Origin: Candidatus Woesearchaeota archaeon
GTDB taxonomy: Archaea; Nanobdellota; Nanobdellia; SCGC-AAA011-G17; ARS1403
Assembly: GCA_018302505.1 (NCBI GenBank)
Contig: JAGVZL010000014.1
Location: 1-34,121 of the forward strand
Length of the DNA stretch: 34,121 nucleotides
Direction: 5' to 3'
Part shown: piece after piece, positions 1 to 5,934 of the stretch
Layout of the letters: every line of letters begins with the position of its first letter
How positions within the stretch are numbered: position 1 is the first letter of the stretch
Notes under the pieces: generated by a model
Seen by the model: the letters and a program-made list of their open reading frames with translations, nothing else
Database searches by the model: none
What the model was told of the DNA's origin: nothing
Position numbers and translations under genes: made by a program

Positions 1-1
1 C

Positions 2-1474
2 AGTAACAGCTCAGCTCTTTCAGTTCCGTGGCTCAATATAACTTCAGGAGGCACAGATGCTAAGTTCATCATAGACACAGCAGGCAACGTCGGCATCGGG
101 ACAACGGCACCTGTTGAAAAATTGATGATAACAATTGCAGATAGCGGAACTACATGGGCAAATTATGACGGTATTAGGATTTATAATACTGACACCACAA
201 CTAATGCAGGAGGTAGACTAGTTTTTAACTTAGGAGACTCTGGGACAGCTCAAGCTGGAATAGCTGGTGTAATCGTAGCTTCGTCAGATTCGGCTTTGGC
301 GTTTATTACAGAGGACTCAGATACAATTACAGAAAAAATGAGGATTACAGAAACAGGCAACGTCGGCATCGGCACGACGGATCCAGCAGATTTGTTAGTA
401 GTTCAAAACTCAAACAAGGCAAATATCTCGCTCGCCCCATCAGGCAATAATGCAATAATCCGTATGGATTATATTACTGGCAATGATGCAATTATTATGT
501 TCAGAGAAAATAGTATAGAAAAAGGGCGTATTGCATATGTTGGAGACACAAAAGAACTTCGATTGATTTCCTCTGAAGCGGAATCAATATTGACTCTCCA
601 TTCCAACAACACCGAAAGAATAAGAATTAATGCAGCGGGCAACGTCGGCATCGGCACGACGAGCCCAGGGGCTTTACTAGAAATTGTGGATGGAGATGTT
701 AATATAACAAATGGCACTGGCGATTGGGGAATGATTTTTGATGAAGCTACTGGATTTGTAGGTATGGGGTATAGTATAAATGATAATTGGGCTCAATTGA
801 ATGGACCTTTAAGCATTTTTGCTTCAGGAGATAATGGTTCTAGTGCTATAAGAATTCAAACTAATGATGCAACTGGTGAACATAGTGGAATTGGATTCTA
901 TACAGCTTCTCTTCCAGGACAATCTTTTCCACTAGGTTTAGTTGGTTTAGAAAAAACATCAGACACAGGCCAACATTCAGGGGATTTAGTATTCTATACA
1001 AGACCCGGCACAACTAATGTAGCTCCTATAGAAAGAATGAGAATAACTTCAGGAGGCGACATCTGCGACCCGGCAACTGACGCAGATTTATCAGACTGCG
1101 CTTCAGATGCAAGATTAAAAACAAACATTCAAGATTATCAATACGGCTTAAATGAAATCTTGCAACTAAGACCGGTAAATTTCAACTGGAACCAGAAAGC
1201 AGTTTCAGAGCTGAGCTACAATCCAAATTTAACAAACACAGGTCTAATAGCCCAGGAAGTAGAACAAATAATCCCGGAGTGGGTAGAAACAAAAGAAGAC
1301 GGCTATAAAAAAATCCCGGGCTCAGGAGATTTGGATTTAGTCTTGGTTAATGCCGTCAAGGAGCTCAACTCAAAAATCTCGGCACTGGAACAGCAGAATA
1401 ATGAACTCAAGGCTGAAATCTCAGCACTAAAAGAGCCTTCTTTAGAAAAGAACCCTCGGGAAAAAAAGAAATAA
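2..1474 (+). CDS. Tail-fibre-like surface protein with C-terminal S74 self-cleaving chaperone domain (5' partial)
   Basis: The frame is open to the left edge, so the gene starts outside the window; the first in-window ATG (125) is internal. The visible part has beta-rich repeats, each ending in a GNVGIGTT motif (near 83, 356 and 638), as in phage tail fibres and bacterial/archaeal fibre proteins. The C-terminal ~120 residues form a Peptidase_S74 (intramolecular chaperone) domain: the catalytic Ser-Asp-x-Arg-Leu-Lys motif has its Ser at 1103-1105 and Lys at 1118-1120, followed by the typical GLNEILQLRPVNFNWN and GLIAQEVEQIIPEWV segments and a final coiled coil (about 1350-1440). In this family the chaperone helps trimerise the fibre and then cuts itself off just before the Ser. 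The role is inferred to be an extracellular adhesin or virus-derived fibre. The domain call is firm and the biological role is not. Confidence 0.88.
   Translation, partial: SNSSALSVPWLNITSGGTDAKFIIDTAGNVGIGTTAPVEKLMITIADSGTTWANYDGIRIYNTDTTTNAGGRLVFNLGDSGTAQAGIAGVIVASSDSALAFITEDSDTITEKMRITETGNVGIGTTDPADLLVVQNSNKANISLAPSGNNAIIRMDYITGNDAIIMFRENSIEKGRIAYVGDTKELRLISSEAESILTLHSNNTERIRINAAGNVGIGTTSPGALLEIVDGDVNITNGTGDWGMIFDEATGFVGMGYSINDNWAQLNGPLSIFASGDNGSSAIRIQTNDATGEHSGIGFYTASLPGQSFPLGLVGLEKTSDTGQHSGDLVFYTRPGTTNVAPIERMRITSGGDICDPATDADLSDCASDARLKTNIQDYQYGLNEILQLRPVNFNWNQKAVSELSYNPNLTNTGLIAQEVEQIIPEWVETKEDGYKKIPGSGDLDLVLVNAVKELNSKISALEQQNNELKAEISALKEPSLEKNPREKKK
83..661 (+). repeat. Three near-identical 24-base repeats encoding GNVGIGTT
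   Basis: Copies lie at 83-106, 356-379 and 638-661. The second and third are identical over 24 bases and the first differs at two. They are GC-rich (core GGCAACGTCGGCATCGG) in an AT-rich gene, so conservation is at DNA level, not only protein level. Intervening sequences are unrelated in length and content. Confidence 0.9.
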
Positions 1475-1488
1475 CGTCGGTTCGGCAC
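1473..1488 (+). repeat. Remnant of the GNVGIG repeat just after the S74 stop codon
   Basis: AACGTCGGTTCGGCAC overlaps the stop codon and matches the internal repeat apart from a one-base loss and one change. Reading on from it gives a Gln-rich coiled-coil-like fragment up to a stop near 1586, so it looks like a leftover of another fibre gene end. Confidence 0.5.
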
Positions 1489-1534
1489 AGCAGCAAGCCC
1501 AAATACAGCAGCTAAGAAAGGAATTAGCAACCCA

Positions 1535-1870
1535 TCTCAAACCCCATCATTCAGCCTCTCAAGTCCTAAACCCATCAAATTCTTAGTAACATCCATTACC
1601 TAAATTACTAGTAATCCTAATGACCTTTTTTAGTAGTATTCATGACCTAATTCCCTCACCTAGATCTCTCATTTTACCAAGAATTTTTCTAAAAGCTTAT
1701 TTTTTGAAAATAAATCTCCAACATTTTAACATCTATAAAACTCAACTATCAAATTATAATTTTAATTTAAGAAATTTAAAATTATTTAAGATAGTTTCTC
1801 AACAATGTAGTAATTAAAATGTCTAAAGATTTATATAATTCAAAAACAAATAATAAAGAAATGATAGGGT
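1535..1870. repeat. Recurrent island segment, copy A
   Basis: This covers the gene-free stretch between the S74 gene and the toxin-like gene and runs into the first codons of the latter. It starts with a C/T-rich tail (AAACCCCATCATTCAGCCTC, 1539-1558), passes the perfect palindrome ATTACTAGTAAT (1604-1615) and an AT-rich leader with CCAACATTTT, and ends in ATTAAAATGTCTA. Copy B at 2677-3017 has the same order of landmarks; copy C at 3576-3655 has the first part only. I see no convincing gene in 1475-1818. Confidence 0.6.
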
Positions 1871-2172
1871 ATTCAATTTCTAGAAATAAAGTAAAAATCA
1901 GGCTTACAGAGGAAAGATGGTTCCATATAGTAGAATCTCATGATTATATGTCCGGTCTTAGCGAAGTTGTATTAGAGACAATTAATAATCCAGAAGAAAT
2001 TTTAGAAGGAATTAAAGACGAATTTATAGCAGTACAAAAGTTTAAAAGTAAGTATATCATAGTTATTTATAAAGAAGTCTCAAAAGAAGATGGGTTTGTA
2101 ATCACGGCATTTATAACTTCCAAAATAAATAAAGTAAAAAATAACAGGAAATCAATATGGAAAAAGCAATAA
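1819..2172 (+). CDS. Small RNase-toxin-like protein (BECR/RelE-type fold suspected)
   Basis: 117 residues. The segment KIRLTEERWFHIVESHDYM, then a helix with NNPEEIL, then strands with YIIVIYKEV and FVITAFIT, resembles phage-associated nuclease domains of the barnase/EndoU/colicin E5-D/RelE group, where a His in the WxHI..RH/SH region is catalytic. The gene overlaps by 16 bases the next one, a DUF2283 protein; DUF2283 proteins are frequent antitoxin-like partners of small toxins. Together they look like a toxin-antitoxin module. The first ~15 codons fall inside the duplicated segment copy A, so the true N-terminus may have been acquired from it. The fold assignment is from pattern only; function unproven. 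Confidence 0.6.
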   Translation: MSKDLYNSKTNNKEMIGYSISRNKVKIRLTEERWFHIVESHDYMSGLSEVVLETINNPEEILEGIKDEFIAVQKFKSKYIIVIYKEVSKEDGFVITAFITSKINKVKNNRKSIWKKQ

Positions 2173-2384
2173 TAAAAAAAATAGAGCAATTGGCTCCAGA
2201 CATAATGAATATATCCCCACAAATGTGGATAGATTTTGATAGAGAAGCGGATGTTCTATATGTAAGTTTTGAGAAGCCGCAAAATGCTGATGATAGTGAA
2301 ATGGAAGGGGATGTTATAGTTCATAAGAGAAAAAACAAAATAGTTGGTTTGAGCCTATTACATGCAAGCAAATTTGCCTCTTAA
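2157..2384 (+). CDS. DUF2283 family protein, probable antitoxin
   Basis: 75 residues. The core WIDFDREADVLYVSFEKP, an acidic turn, then DVIVHKRKNKIVGLSLLHAS is the DUF2283 signature (usually YDxEADVLYI..F, then IVGI.I..AS). The family is small, soluble and often encoded next to DUF4258 or other small toxins. The start overlaps the upstream toxin-like gene by 16 bases, indicating translational coupling. A 21-base direct repeat begins five bases after the stop. The family call is firm; the antitoxin role is inferred from pairing. Confidence 0.75.
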   Translation: MEKAIIKKIEQLAPDIMNISPQMWIDFDREADVLYVSFEKPQNADDSEMEGDVIVHKRKNKIVGLSLLHASKFAS

Positions 2385-2463
2385 TTTCTTAGTAATATTC
2401 ATGACCTAAAATACGTATTCTTTTACATAAATTCTTAAAAAATATGTTTCAAAAGATTAATCC

Positions 2464-2829
2464 ATGTAAGAAAAAATAATCTGTCCAGAGTGCAGTTCAA
2501 AATCAACTATCAGGAAAGGAATAAGAAAAAATCAGCAGCAAACTATTCAACAGTATAAATGTAAAAACTGCAGTAATATTTTTACCCAGCAGCCCATCTG
2601 CCCGCAGCACCCCGATGCCGAAATCTGCAATCAAAACTCAAGAATCCAGGCCCTGGAAGCTCAGGGAGCAAACTCCTCTCAAACCCCAAAATCCAGCCTC
2701 CTCAGCCCAAATCCCCACAAATTCTTAGCCAAATCAGGTTGGCAGATGGCTAGCCATTTTTGGTTGCTTTTATTAGCCAAATTCAGTGTTATTCCAAAAC
2801 CAATTTTACTATTAATCTTGGTGAAATAA
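2464..2829 (+). pseudogene. Degraded zinc-ribbon gene fused to a fibre-type coiled-coil tail
   Basis: ATG at 2464 is followed at once by TAA (2467-2469); the frame then stays open to TAA at 2827-2829. It encodes a four-cysteine zinc ribbon (ICPECSSKS near 2479, CKNCSNIFT near 2563) very like the N-terminus of the intact gene at 3740. It then switches to a Gln/Ala-rich helix (NSRIQALEAQ) like the coiled coil that ends S74 proteins, then to the recurrent tail (copy B). No other usable ATG precedes the ribbon. I read it as a recombinant relic. A non-ATG start within the frame (ATA/ATT) cannot be excluded. Confidence 0.6.
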
Positions 2830-3017
2830 ATCCAACATTTTTCAGCAAAGATTCAGCTGTTAAATTATGATTTTCTCTTCCATGACTTTCAGGAAAATCA
2901 TTTAGATAGCTTCATTATAAAATATTGATTAAAATGTCTATAATTCATTTTGAACTTACTTTTCCTAAAAGTAAGAATTTAAATAATTCAAAAAAGACAA
3001 CAAAAATAGAATGAAAG
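2677..3017. repeat. Recurrent island segment, copy B
   Basis: Landmarks in the same order as copy A: C/T-rich tail, perfect 12-base palindrome ATGGCTAGCCAT (2746-2757), GAAATAAATC then CAACATTTTT, an AT-rich leader, GATAG, and ATTAAAATGTCTA (ATG at 2934). The sequence after that ATG (AATTTAAATAATTCAAAAA) still resembles the first codons of the toxin-like gene at 1819, but the frame ends after 26 codons. The toxin gene itself is missing here. Confidence 0.55.
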
Positions 3018-3190
3018 AAACTAAAAAACATCAAACCAAAAAATGGGAAATCTCCATTATGGAAATAGAGGATAAAGAAGGAAGAAAATACAAGGTAACA
3101 CGACGTCTTCCAGAAATGTCAGTGGCAGAAACAAAAATATTCTCTTCAAAAGAAAAAGCAATAATGCAATTTAACGATTGGCTAAAATAG
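3011..3190 (+). CDS. Small hypothetical protein, 59 aa
   Basis: ATG at 3011, stop at 3188-3190. The protein is KWEISIMEIEDKEGRKYKVTRR, then LPEMSVAETKIFSSKEKAIMQ and FNDWLK. Alternating strands followed by a C-terminal helix, with a Trp at each end, give a protein-like composition unlike a random AT-rich frame. It follows directly on copy B and its last 20 bases overlap the convergent phosphatase-like gene. I do not recognise a family with certainty. Being real is inferred from composition and compactness. Confidence 0.5.
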   Translation: MKETKKHQTKKWEISIMEIEDKEGRKYKVTRRLPEMSVAETKIFSSKEKAIMQFNDWLK

Positions 3191-3497
3191 GCTCAGCTAT
3201 TTGCATCATTTTCTTATTTAATTCTTCAATAAGCCTAATATCCCCATAAGAATATATATCTCCTATATTCAAGGATAATATTCTCTTCTGCATATATAAT
3301 TTTGGGAATCTTTTGGCTATCTCACTTCTTTGATTATCATCCATAACTATAATTAAATCAGCCCATTCAATCTGCTTTTTGGAAACAGGCCTATTATTAA
3401 ACAAACCAGCTGATTTTGTCTTATATCTATTCCTAAATAACTCTTCAGCGGTCTTGCTCCTATTCTGATTTTGATTGCATATAAATAAAACTTTCAT
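3171..3497 (-). CDS. Low-molecular-weight protein tyrosine phosphatase-like protein
   Basis: 108 residues from ATG at 3497; a TTG two codons earlier is a less likely start. The N-terminus MKVLFICNQNQNRSKTAEELF has the phosphate-binding loop C-x5-R-S (Cys7, Arg13, Ser14) right after the first beta strand, as in LMW-PTPs, followed by KSAGLFNNRPVSKKQIEWADLIIVMDDNQR, a typical family middle. At ~108 residues it matches the short subgroup of predicted protein-tyrosine phosphatases rather than the ~150-residue classical enzymes, and I see no classical DP-type catalytic acid. Likely cytoplasmic; substrate unknown. It is alone on the minus strand within the island. Upstream AT-rich sequence holds GATTTATATTTATAC (around 3513-3527), a plausible TATA box. 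Confidence 0.75.
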   Translation of the reverse strand: MKVLFICNQNQNRSKTAEELFRNRYKTKSAGLFNNRPVSKKQIEWADLIIVMDDNQRSEIAKRFPKLYMQKRILSLNIGDIYSYGDIRLIEELNKKMMQIAEPILANR

Positions 3498-3575
3498 AAT
3501 CAATAATAAGAAAGATTTATATTTATACCTTTCGCAAGTTCATTACTAAAAACAATCCAACACATTAACCAAACA

Positions 3576-3655
3576 CATCCAAACCCCTTCATTCAGCCTC
3601 CCCAGCCCAAACCCATCATTTTTCCAGCCAAATCATGTTACAGTATGGCTAGCCA
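3576..3655. repeat. Recurrent island segment, copy C (tail and palindrome only)
   Basis: Contains AAACCCCTTCATTCAGCCTC, then CCAGCCCAAACCCATC, AGCCAAATCATGTT and the palindrome TGGCTAGCCA (3646-3655). It closely follows copy B over the same span. It lies directly upstream of the zinc-ribbon nuclease gene at 3740. The rest of 3504-3739 holds nothing else I can support except a promoter. Confidence 0.6.
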
Positions 3656-3708
3656 AACAGTGTGTTTCTATCAGCCGTTTTGTGTTGTAATCATTACACT
3701 TCAACAGT

Positions 3709-3718
3709 ATTTTTAAAC
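3709..3718 (+). promoter_or_regulatory. TATA box of the zinc-ribbon nuclease gene
   Basis: TATTTTTAAA lies about 25 bases before ATG 3740, the spacing expected for a leaderless archaeal transcript. It argues for starting the protein at 3740 rather than at the upstream GTG at 3662. Confidence 0.5.
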
Positions 3719-3739
3719 CAATTTACAGCAAAATATTTC

Positions 3740-4768
3740 ATGTCAATAGAGATAAGCAATATATCTTGTCCAAACTGCTCATCAACTAAAATAAGAAAAC
3801 ATGGAATAAAGCAGCAAAAACAATCCAGCATTCAAAGATATTTATGCAAAAACTGCAAAAAAACATTCACATTAAAACAAGAGCTAAAGGGCAAATCATA
3901 CCCAACAAACATAATACTTAATTCAATCTCCTTATACAATCGACTTTACTCTCAGCCAGAAATAATAAAACTCATCAGTAAACAACATAAAATAAGAATC
4001 CCACAAAAAACAATCTCAAACTGGATCAATGAATTTTCCAAGATTACAACATTCCATAGATTAAGAGGTAAAGCAAAACAGCAATTCAAACCAGAAAACA
4101 TAATAGAACAGTATGAATTCCTGCACAACAACCTTAACTACAAATACCAAATACATAATTTCAAATTAGATTACTTAACAGCTAATGATGAAAAGCTGGA
4201 AAGAATCAAAACTTATCTAAAAAAAATCCTAACCAAAAATTTTCCTCATCATATCTTCAAATCAAATTACAAAATAGAAGAAAAATCAGACAGGGCATCA
4301 CAGACAAATTTTAAAATATTAAACATAAAACCGCTAAACAAGCAAAACTTAGCTAACAAATTAGCAAAACTAGCATTAAATTTGGCAAAAACAAATAAAG
4401 ACAGACATCAATCAATACAAAATTTCTTCATAACAAATGACTCAACAACAATAGCAGCAGAAATACCAATATATCTAACGCATGATGATTTGCTTTACTT
4501 CAGTTCAAGAGGCTTCATGTTAAATCCAAATGGCTTCTCAACACCGATAACCGGACATATAGATATTTTACAGATAAGAAACAACTTAATCCACATCCTA
4601 GATTACAAACCTAATGCTAACAAAGAAAATCCAATTCACCAACTGACAATTTACGCTCTAGCAATAGCCTCCAAAACAAAGCTTCCATTAATAATGTTCA
4701 AATGCTCATGGTTTGATGAAAATAATTATTATGAGTTCTTCCCGCTGCATGTAGTTTACAAAAGATAG
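3740..4768 (+). CDS. Zinc-ribbon, helix-turn-helix, RecB-type PD-(D/E)XK nuclease protein
   Basis: 342 residues from ATG 3740 (the frame extends to GTG 3662 inside repeat C). Domains in order: a zinc ribbon, Cys10-Cys13 and Cys36-Cys39, of the type found at the N-terminus of IS1-like transposase proteins; a helical region ~55-95 with KTISNWINEF that reads as a DNA-binding HTH; a basic middle; and a C-terminal nuclease-like domain with GHIDIL (Asp275), ILDYKP (Asp288-x-Lys290) and HQLTIYALA (Gln301, Tyr305). These are RecB-family motifs II (GxxD), III (D/ExK) and IV (QxxxY), all intact. The layout suggests sequence-directed DNA cleavage, either in mobile-element movement or defence. No recombinase, helicase or Cas gene is adjacent. 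It follows repeat copy C, and a broken relative of its zinc ribbon sits 1.3 kb upstream. Domain calls are from motifs; the function is inferred. Confidence 0.7.
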   Translation: MSIEISNISCPNCSSTKIRKHGIKQQKQSSIQRYLCKNCKKTFTLKQELKGKSYPTNIILNSISLYNRLYSQPEIIKLISKQHKIRIPQKTISNWINEFSKITTFHRLRGKAKQQFKPENIIEQYEFLHNNLNYKYQIHNFKLDYLTANDEKLERIKTYLKKILTKNFPHHIFKSNYKIEEKSDRASQTNFKILNIKPLNKQNLANKLAKLALNLAKTNKDRHQSIQNFFITNDSTTIAAEIPIYLTHDDLLYFSSRGFMLNPNGFSTPITGHIDILQIRNNLIHILDYKPNANKENPIHQLTIYALAIASKTKLPLIMFKCSWFDENNYYEFFPLHVVYKR

Positions 4769-4769
4769 A

Positions 4770-4782
4770 AAGGTTTAAATAC
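4770..4782 (+). promoter_or_regulatory. TATA box of the PIN toxin operon
   Basis: AAGGTTTAAATAC, with a BRE-like purine start, is ~25-35 bases before ATG 4807 and two bases after the preceding stop, so the toxin pair has its own leaderless-type promoter. Confidence 0.5.
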
Positions 4783-4806
4783 TACATATGTCTTACATTA
4801 TATCAC

Positions 4807-5310
4807 ATGATAGCAACAGATAGTTCATCATTAATATTGTTGGCAAAACTTAGTATTTTAGACAAATTCCTGCAGAATCTAAAAACAAAATTGGTTATCA
4901 CCCCTGAAGTAGAAACAGAATGTATATTGAAAGACTCATTTGATGCAAAATTAATCAAAAAAAGAATAGAAGAAAAGATAATAAGTAAGAAAATAATAAA
5001 TAATAGAAATATGTGCAACAAAATAATAGCAGATTTCAATATTGGAAAGGGAGAAGCTGAAACAATTACCTTATGTTTAGAAAATAAATTGGATATTATA
5101 ATAGATGACAAAAAAGCAATCAACGCATGTAAAGTGCTTAAAATAAAATTCACAACAATACCAAATATATTAGTAGAAATGTGCAGAAAAAATATAATAG
5201 CAAAATCACAAACAGAAACATATGCCATAAAACTTGAGGGGATAGGAAGATACAAAAAAGAAATAATGGAAAGAATAAAGGGGGATATTAAAAATGACAA
5301 GAATGAATAA
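4807..5310 (+). CDS. PIN-domain toxin, DUF3368 type
   Basis: 167 residues. The N-terminus MIATDSSSLILLAK carries the first catalytic Asp (Asp5); ITPEVETE supplies a Glu (36-38); GKGEAETITLC (Glu83) and IIIDDKKA (Asp100/101) complete the acidic set of a PIN ribonuclease. The GEAEAI..A and DDKKAR-like motifs are characteristic of the DUF3368 branch. Overlaps by 17 bases the next gene, a ribbon-helix-helix/UPF0175-like antitoxin, so the toxin comes first, the reverse of most VapBC operons. The predicted role is Mg-dependent RNA cleavage held in check by the partner. Active-site residues appear intact. Confidence 0.82.
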   Translation: MIATDSSSLILLAKLSILDKFLQNLKTKLVITPEVETECILKDSFDAKLIKKRIEEKIISKKIINNRNMCNKIIADFNIGKGEAETITLCLENKLDIIIDDKKAINACKVLKIKFTTIPNILVEMCRKNIIAKSQTETYAIKLEGIGRYKKEIMERIKGDIKNDKNE

Positions 5311-5599
5311 TACAATGACAATAAGGCTGCCGAGAAAAGATATTGAAATAGTGAAACAAATATCAATAGAAAACAAAAAAGACAAATCAACAATAGTGAG
5401 AGAATTAATAGAACAGGGAAAAGTGTATTTTGCAATAAAAGAGTACAAAGACGGAAAAATAAGTATAGGAAAGGCATCAGAAATAGCAGGTTTAACAATA
5501 TCTGAAATGATGGATGTACTTGCCAATCTAGGAATAAAAAATAATATAGAACTAGAAGATTATTTTGAAGGCTATGGCTCATTAAAAAATATGTTTTGA
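5294..5599 (+). CDS. Antitoxin with N-terminal ribbon-helix-helix and UPF0175-like HTH
   Basis: 101 residues. N-terminal part TMTIRLPRKDIEIVKQISIE plus KDKSTIVRELIEQG is a ribbon-helix-helix DNA-binding unit (~8-40). The C-terminal part GKISIGKASEIAGLTISEMMD plus VLANLGI (~53-83) is the UPF0175 helix-turn-helix pattern. UPF0175 proteins commonly pair with DUF3368 PIN toxins, as here. Three Met codons lie within the first eight (5294, 5303, 5315), and any could be the start; the first overlaps the toxin gene. Likely represses its own operon and neutralises the toxin. Confidence 0.8.
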   Translation: MTRMNNTMTIRLPRKDIEIVKQISIENKKDKSTIVRELIEQGKVYFAIKEYKDGKISIGKASEIAGLTISEMMDVLANLGIKNNIELEDYFEGYGSLKNMF

Positions 5600-5603
5600 G
5601 AAT

Positions 5604-5622
5604 CGCAATGTCGGCATCGGAG
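5604..5622 (+). repeat. Isolated remnant of the fibre-gene GNVGIG repeat
   Basis: CGCAATGTCGGCATCGGAGA, just after the antitoxin stop, matches the 24-base repeat of the S74 gene (15 of its core bases with one change) and still reads RNVGIGDAGV in one frame. No fibre gene surrounds it. It marks the right edge of the accessory island next to tRNA-Pro. Confidence 0.55.
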
Positions 5623-5676
5623 ATGCTGGAGTAATAAATAAATTTATAAACAAAAATCTGCCCCTAAAAGTAATAC

Positions 5677-5751
5677 GGGGTTGTAGTGTAACTTGGTTTA
5701 TCATTCGAGGTTTGGGACCTCGCGATCTCGGTTCAAATCCGGGCAGCCCCA
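5677..5751 (+). tRNA. tRNA-Pro (anticodon TGG)
   Basis: Acceptor GGGGTTG pairs with CAGCCCC, the anticodon stem CGAGG/CCTCG encloses TTTGGGA (anticodon TGG), and the T arm is CTCGG-TTCAAAT-CCGGG. No intron. A TATA-like AAATTTATAAAC lies just upstream (5639-5650). Confidence 0.92.
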
Positions 5752-5761
5752 ATTTTTCTAA

Positions 5762-5934
5762 AAAATAAGAACAAAAAACCTAAATCTATCTATCATTTAG
5801 CAAAATTAACAGAGAGAAAATATAAAAATGTATATGGCGACGTAGAACTATTGGAAGAACTTGGTTTAATAACAAGAGAAAGCCATAAAATAGAAGTAGA
5901 ATTTAGTAAGTTATCTGCGAAAATCGTAGTTTAA
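5762..5934 (+). pseudogene. Remnant of a winged-helix regulator (HVO_A0114/COG4190-like)
   Basis: Directly after tRNA-Pro, a frame without start codon encodes KPKSIYHLAKLTE; after a one-base shift near 5818 it continues YKNVYGDVELLEELGLITRES and ends at TAA 5932-5934. This is the recognition-helix region of a family of archaeal MarR-like DNA-binding proteins (pattern PKSIYELAKL..R.YKNVH.DV..LEELGLI). The N-terminal half is missing and the frame is broken, so it cannot make a full product. Nothing else is recognisable up to 6033. Confidence 0.7.

Larger units (their letters stand above)
1583..2409 (+). repeat. Three 21-base direct repeats around the toxin-antitoxin-like pair
   Basis: Copies at 1583-1603, 1630-1650 and 2389-2409 share TTAGTA, then an AT-rich centre, then ACCTAA. 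The second and third differ at one base in 21 and lie on either side of the two-gene module at 1819-2384; the last begins five bases after the stop codon. This could be the footprint of an insertion or a recombination site. Confidence 0.6.

Noticed and set aside
1620-1817. A 65-codon frame starting at ATG 1620
   Set aside because: It lies inside repeat copy A, begins within a direct repeat and has a composition expected of AT-rich noncoding DNA (LKINLQHFNIYKTQLSNYN). The homologous copy B does not keep the frame.
1535-3655. CRISPR array
   Set aside because: Repeats in this region are few, irregularly spaced, imperfect and contain genes between them; there are no regular spacers or Cas genes.
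3662-3739. Upstream GTG as start of the zinc-ribbon nuclease
   Set aside because: The extra 26 residues come from the recurrent segment's edge, and the TATA box at 3709-3718 fits a start at 3740.
4803-5582. Long hydrophobic frame on the minus strand opposite the PIN toxin and antitoxin
   Set aside because: It is the antisense of two well-supported genes; the Leu/Ser/Phe-rich product is a mirror of Lys/Glu-rich codons.
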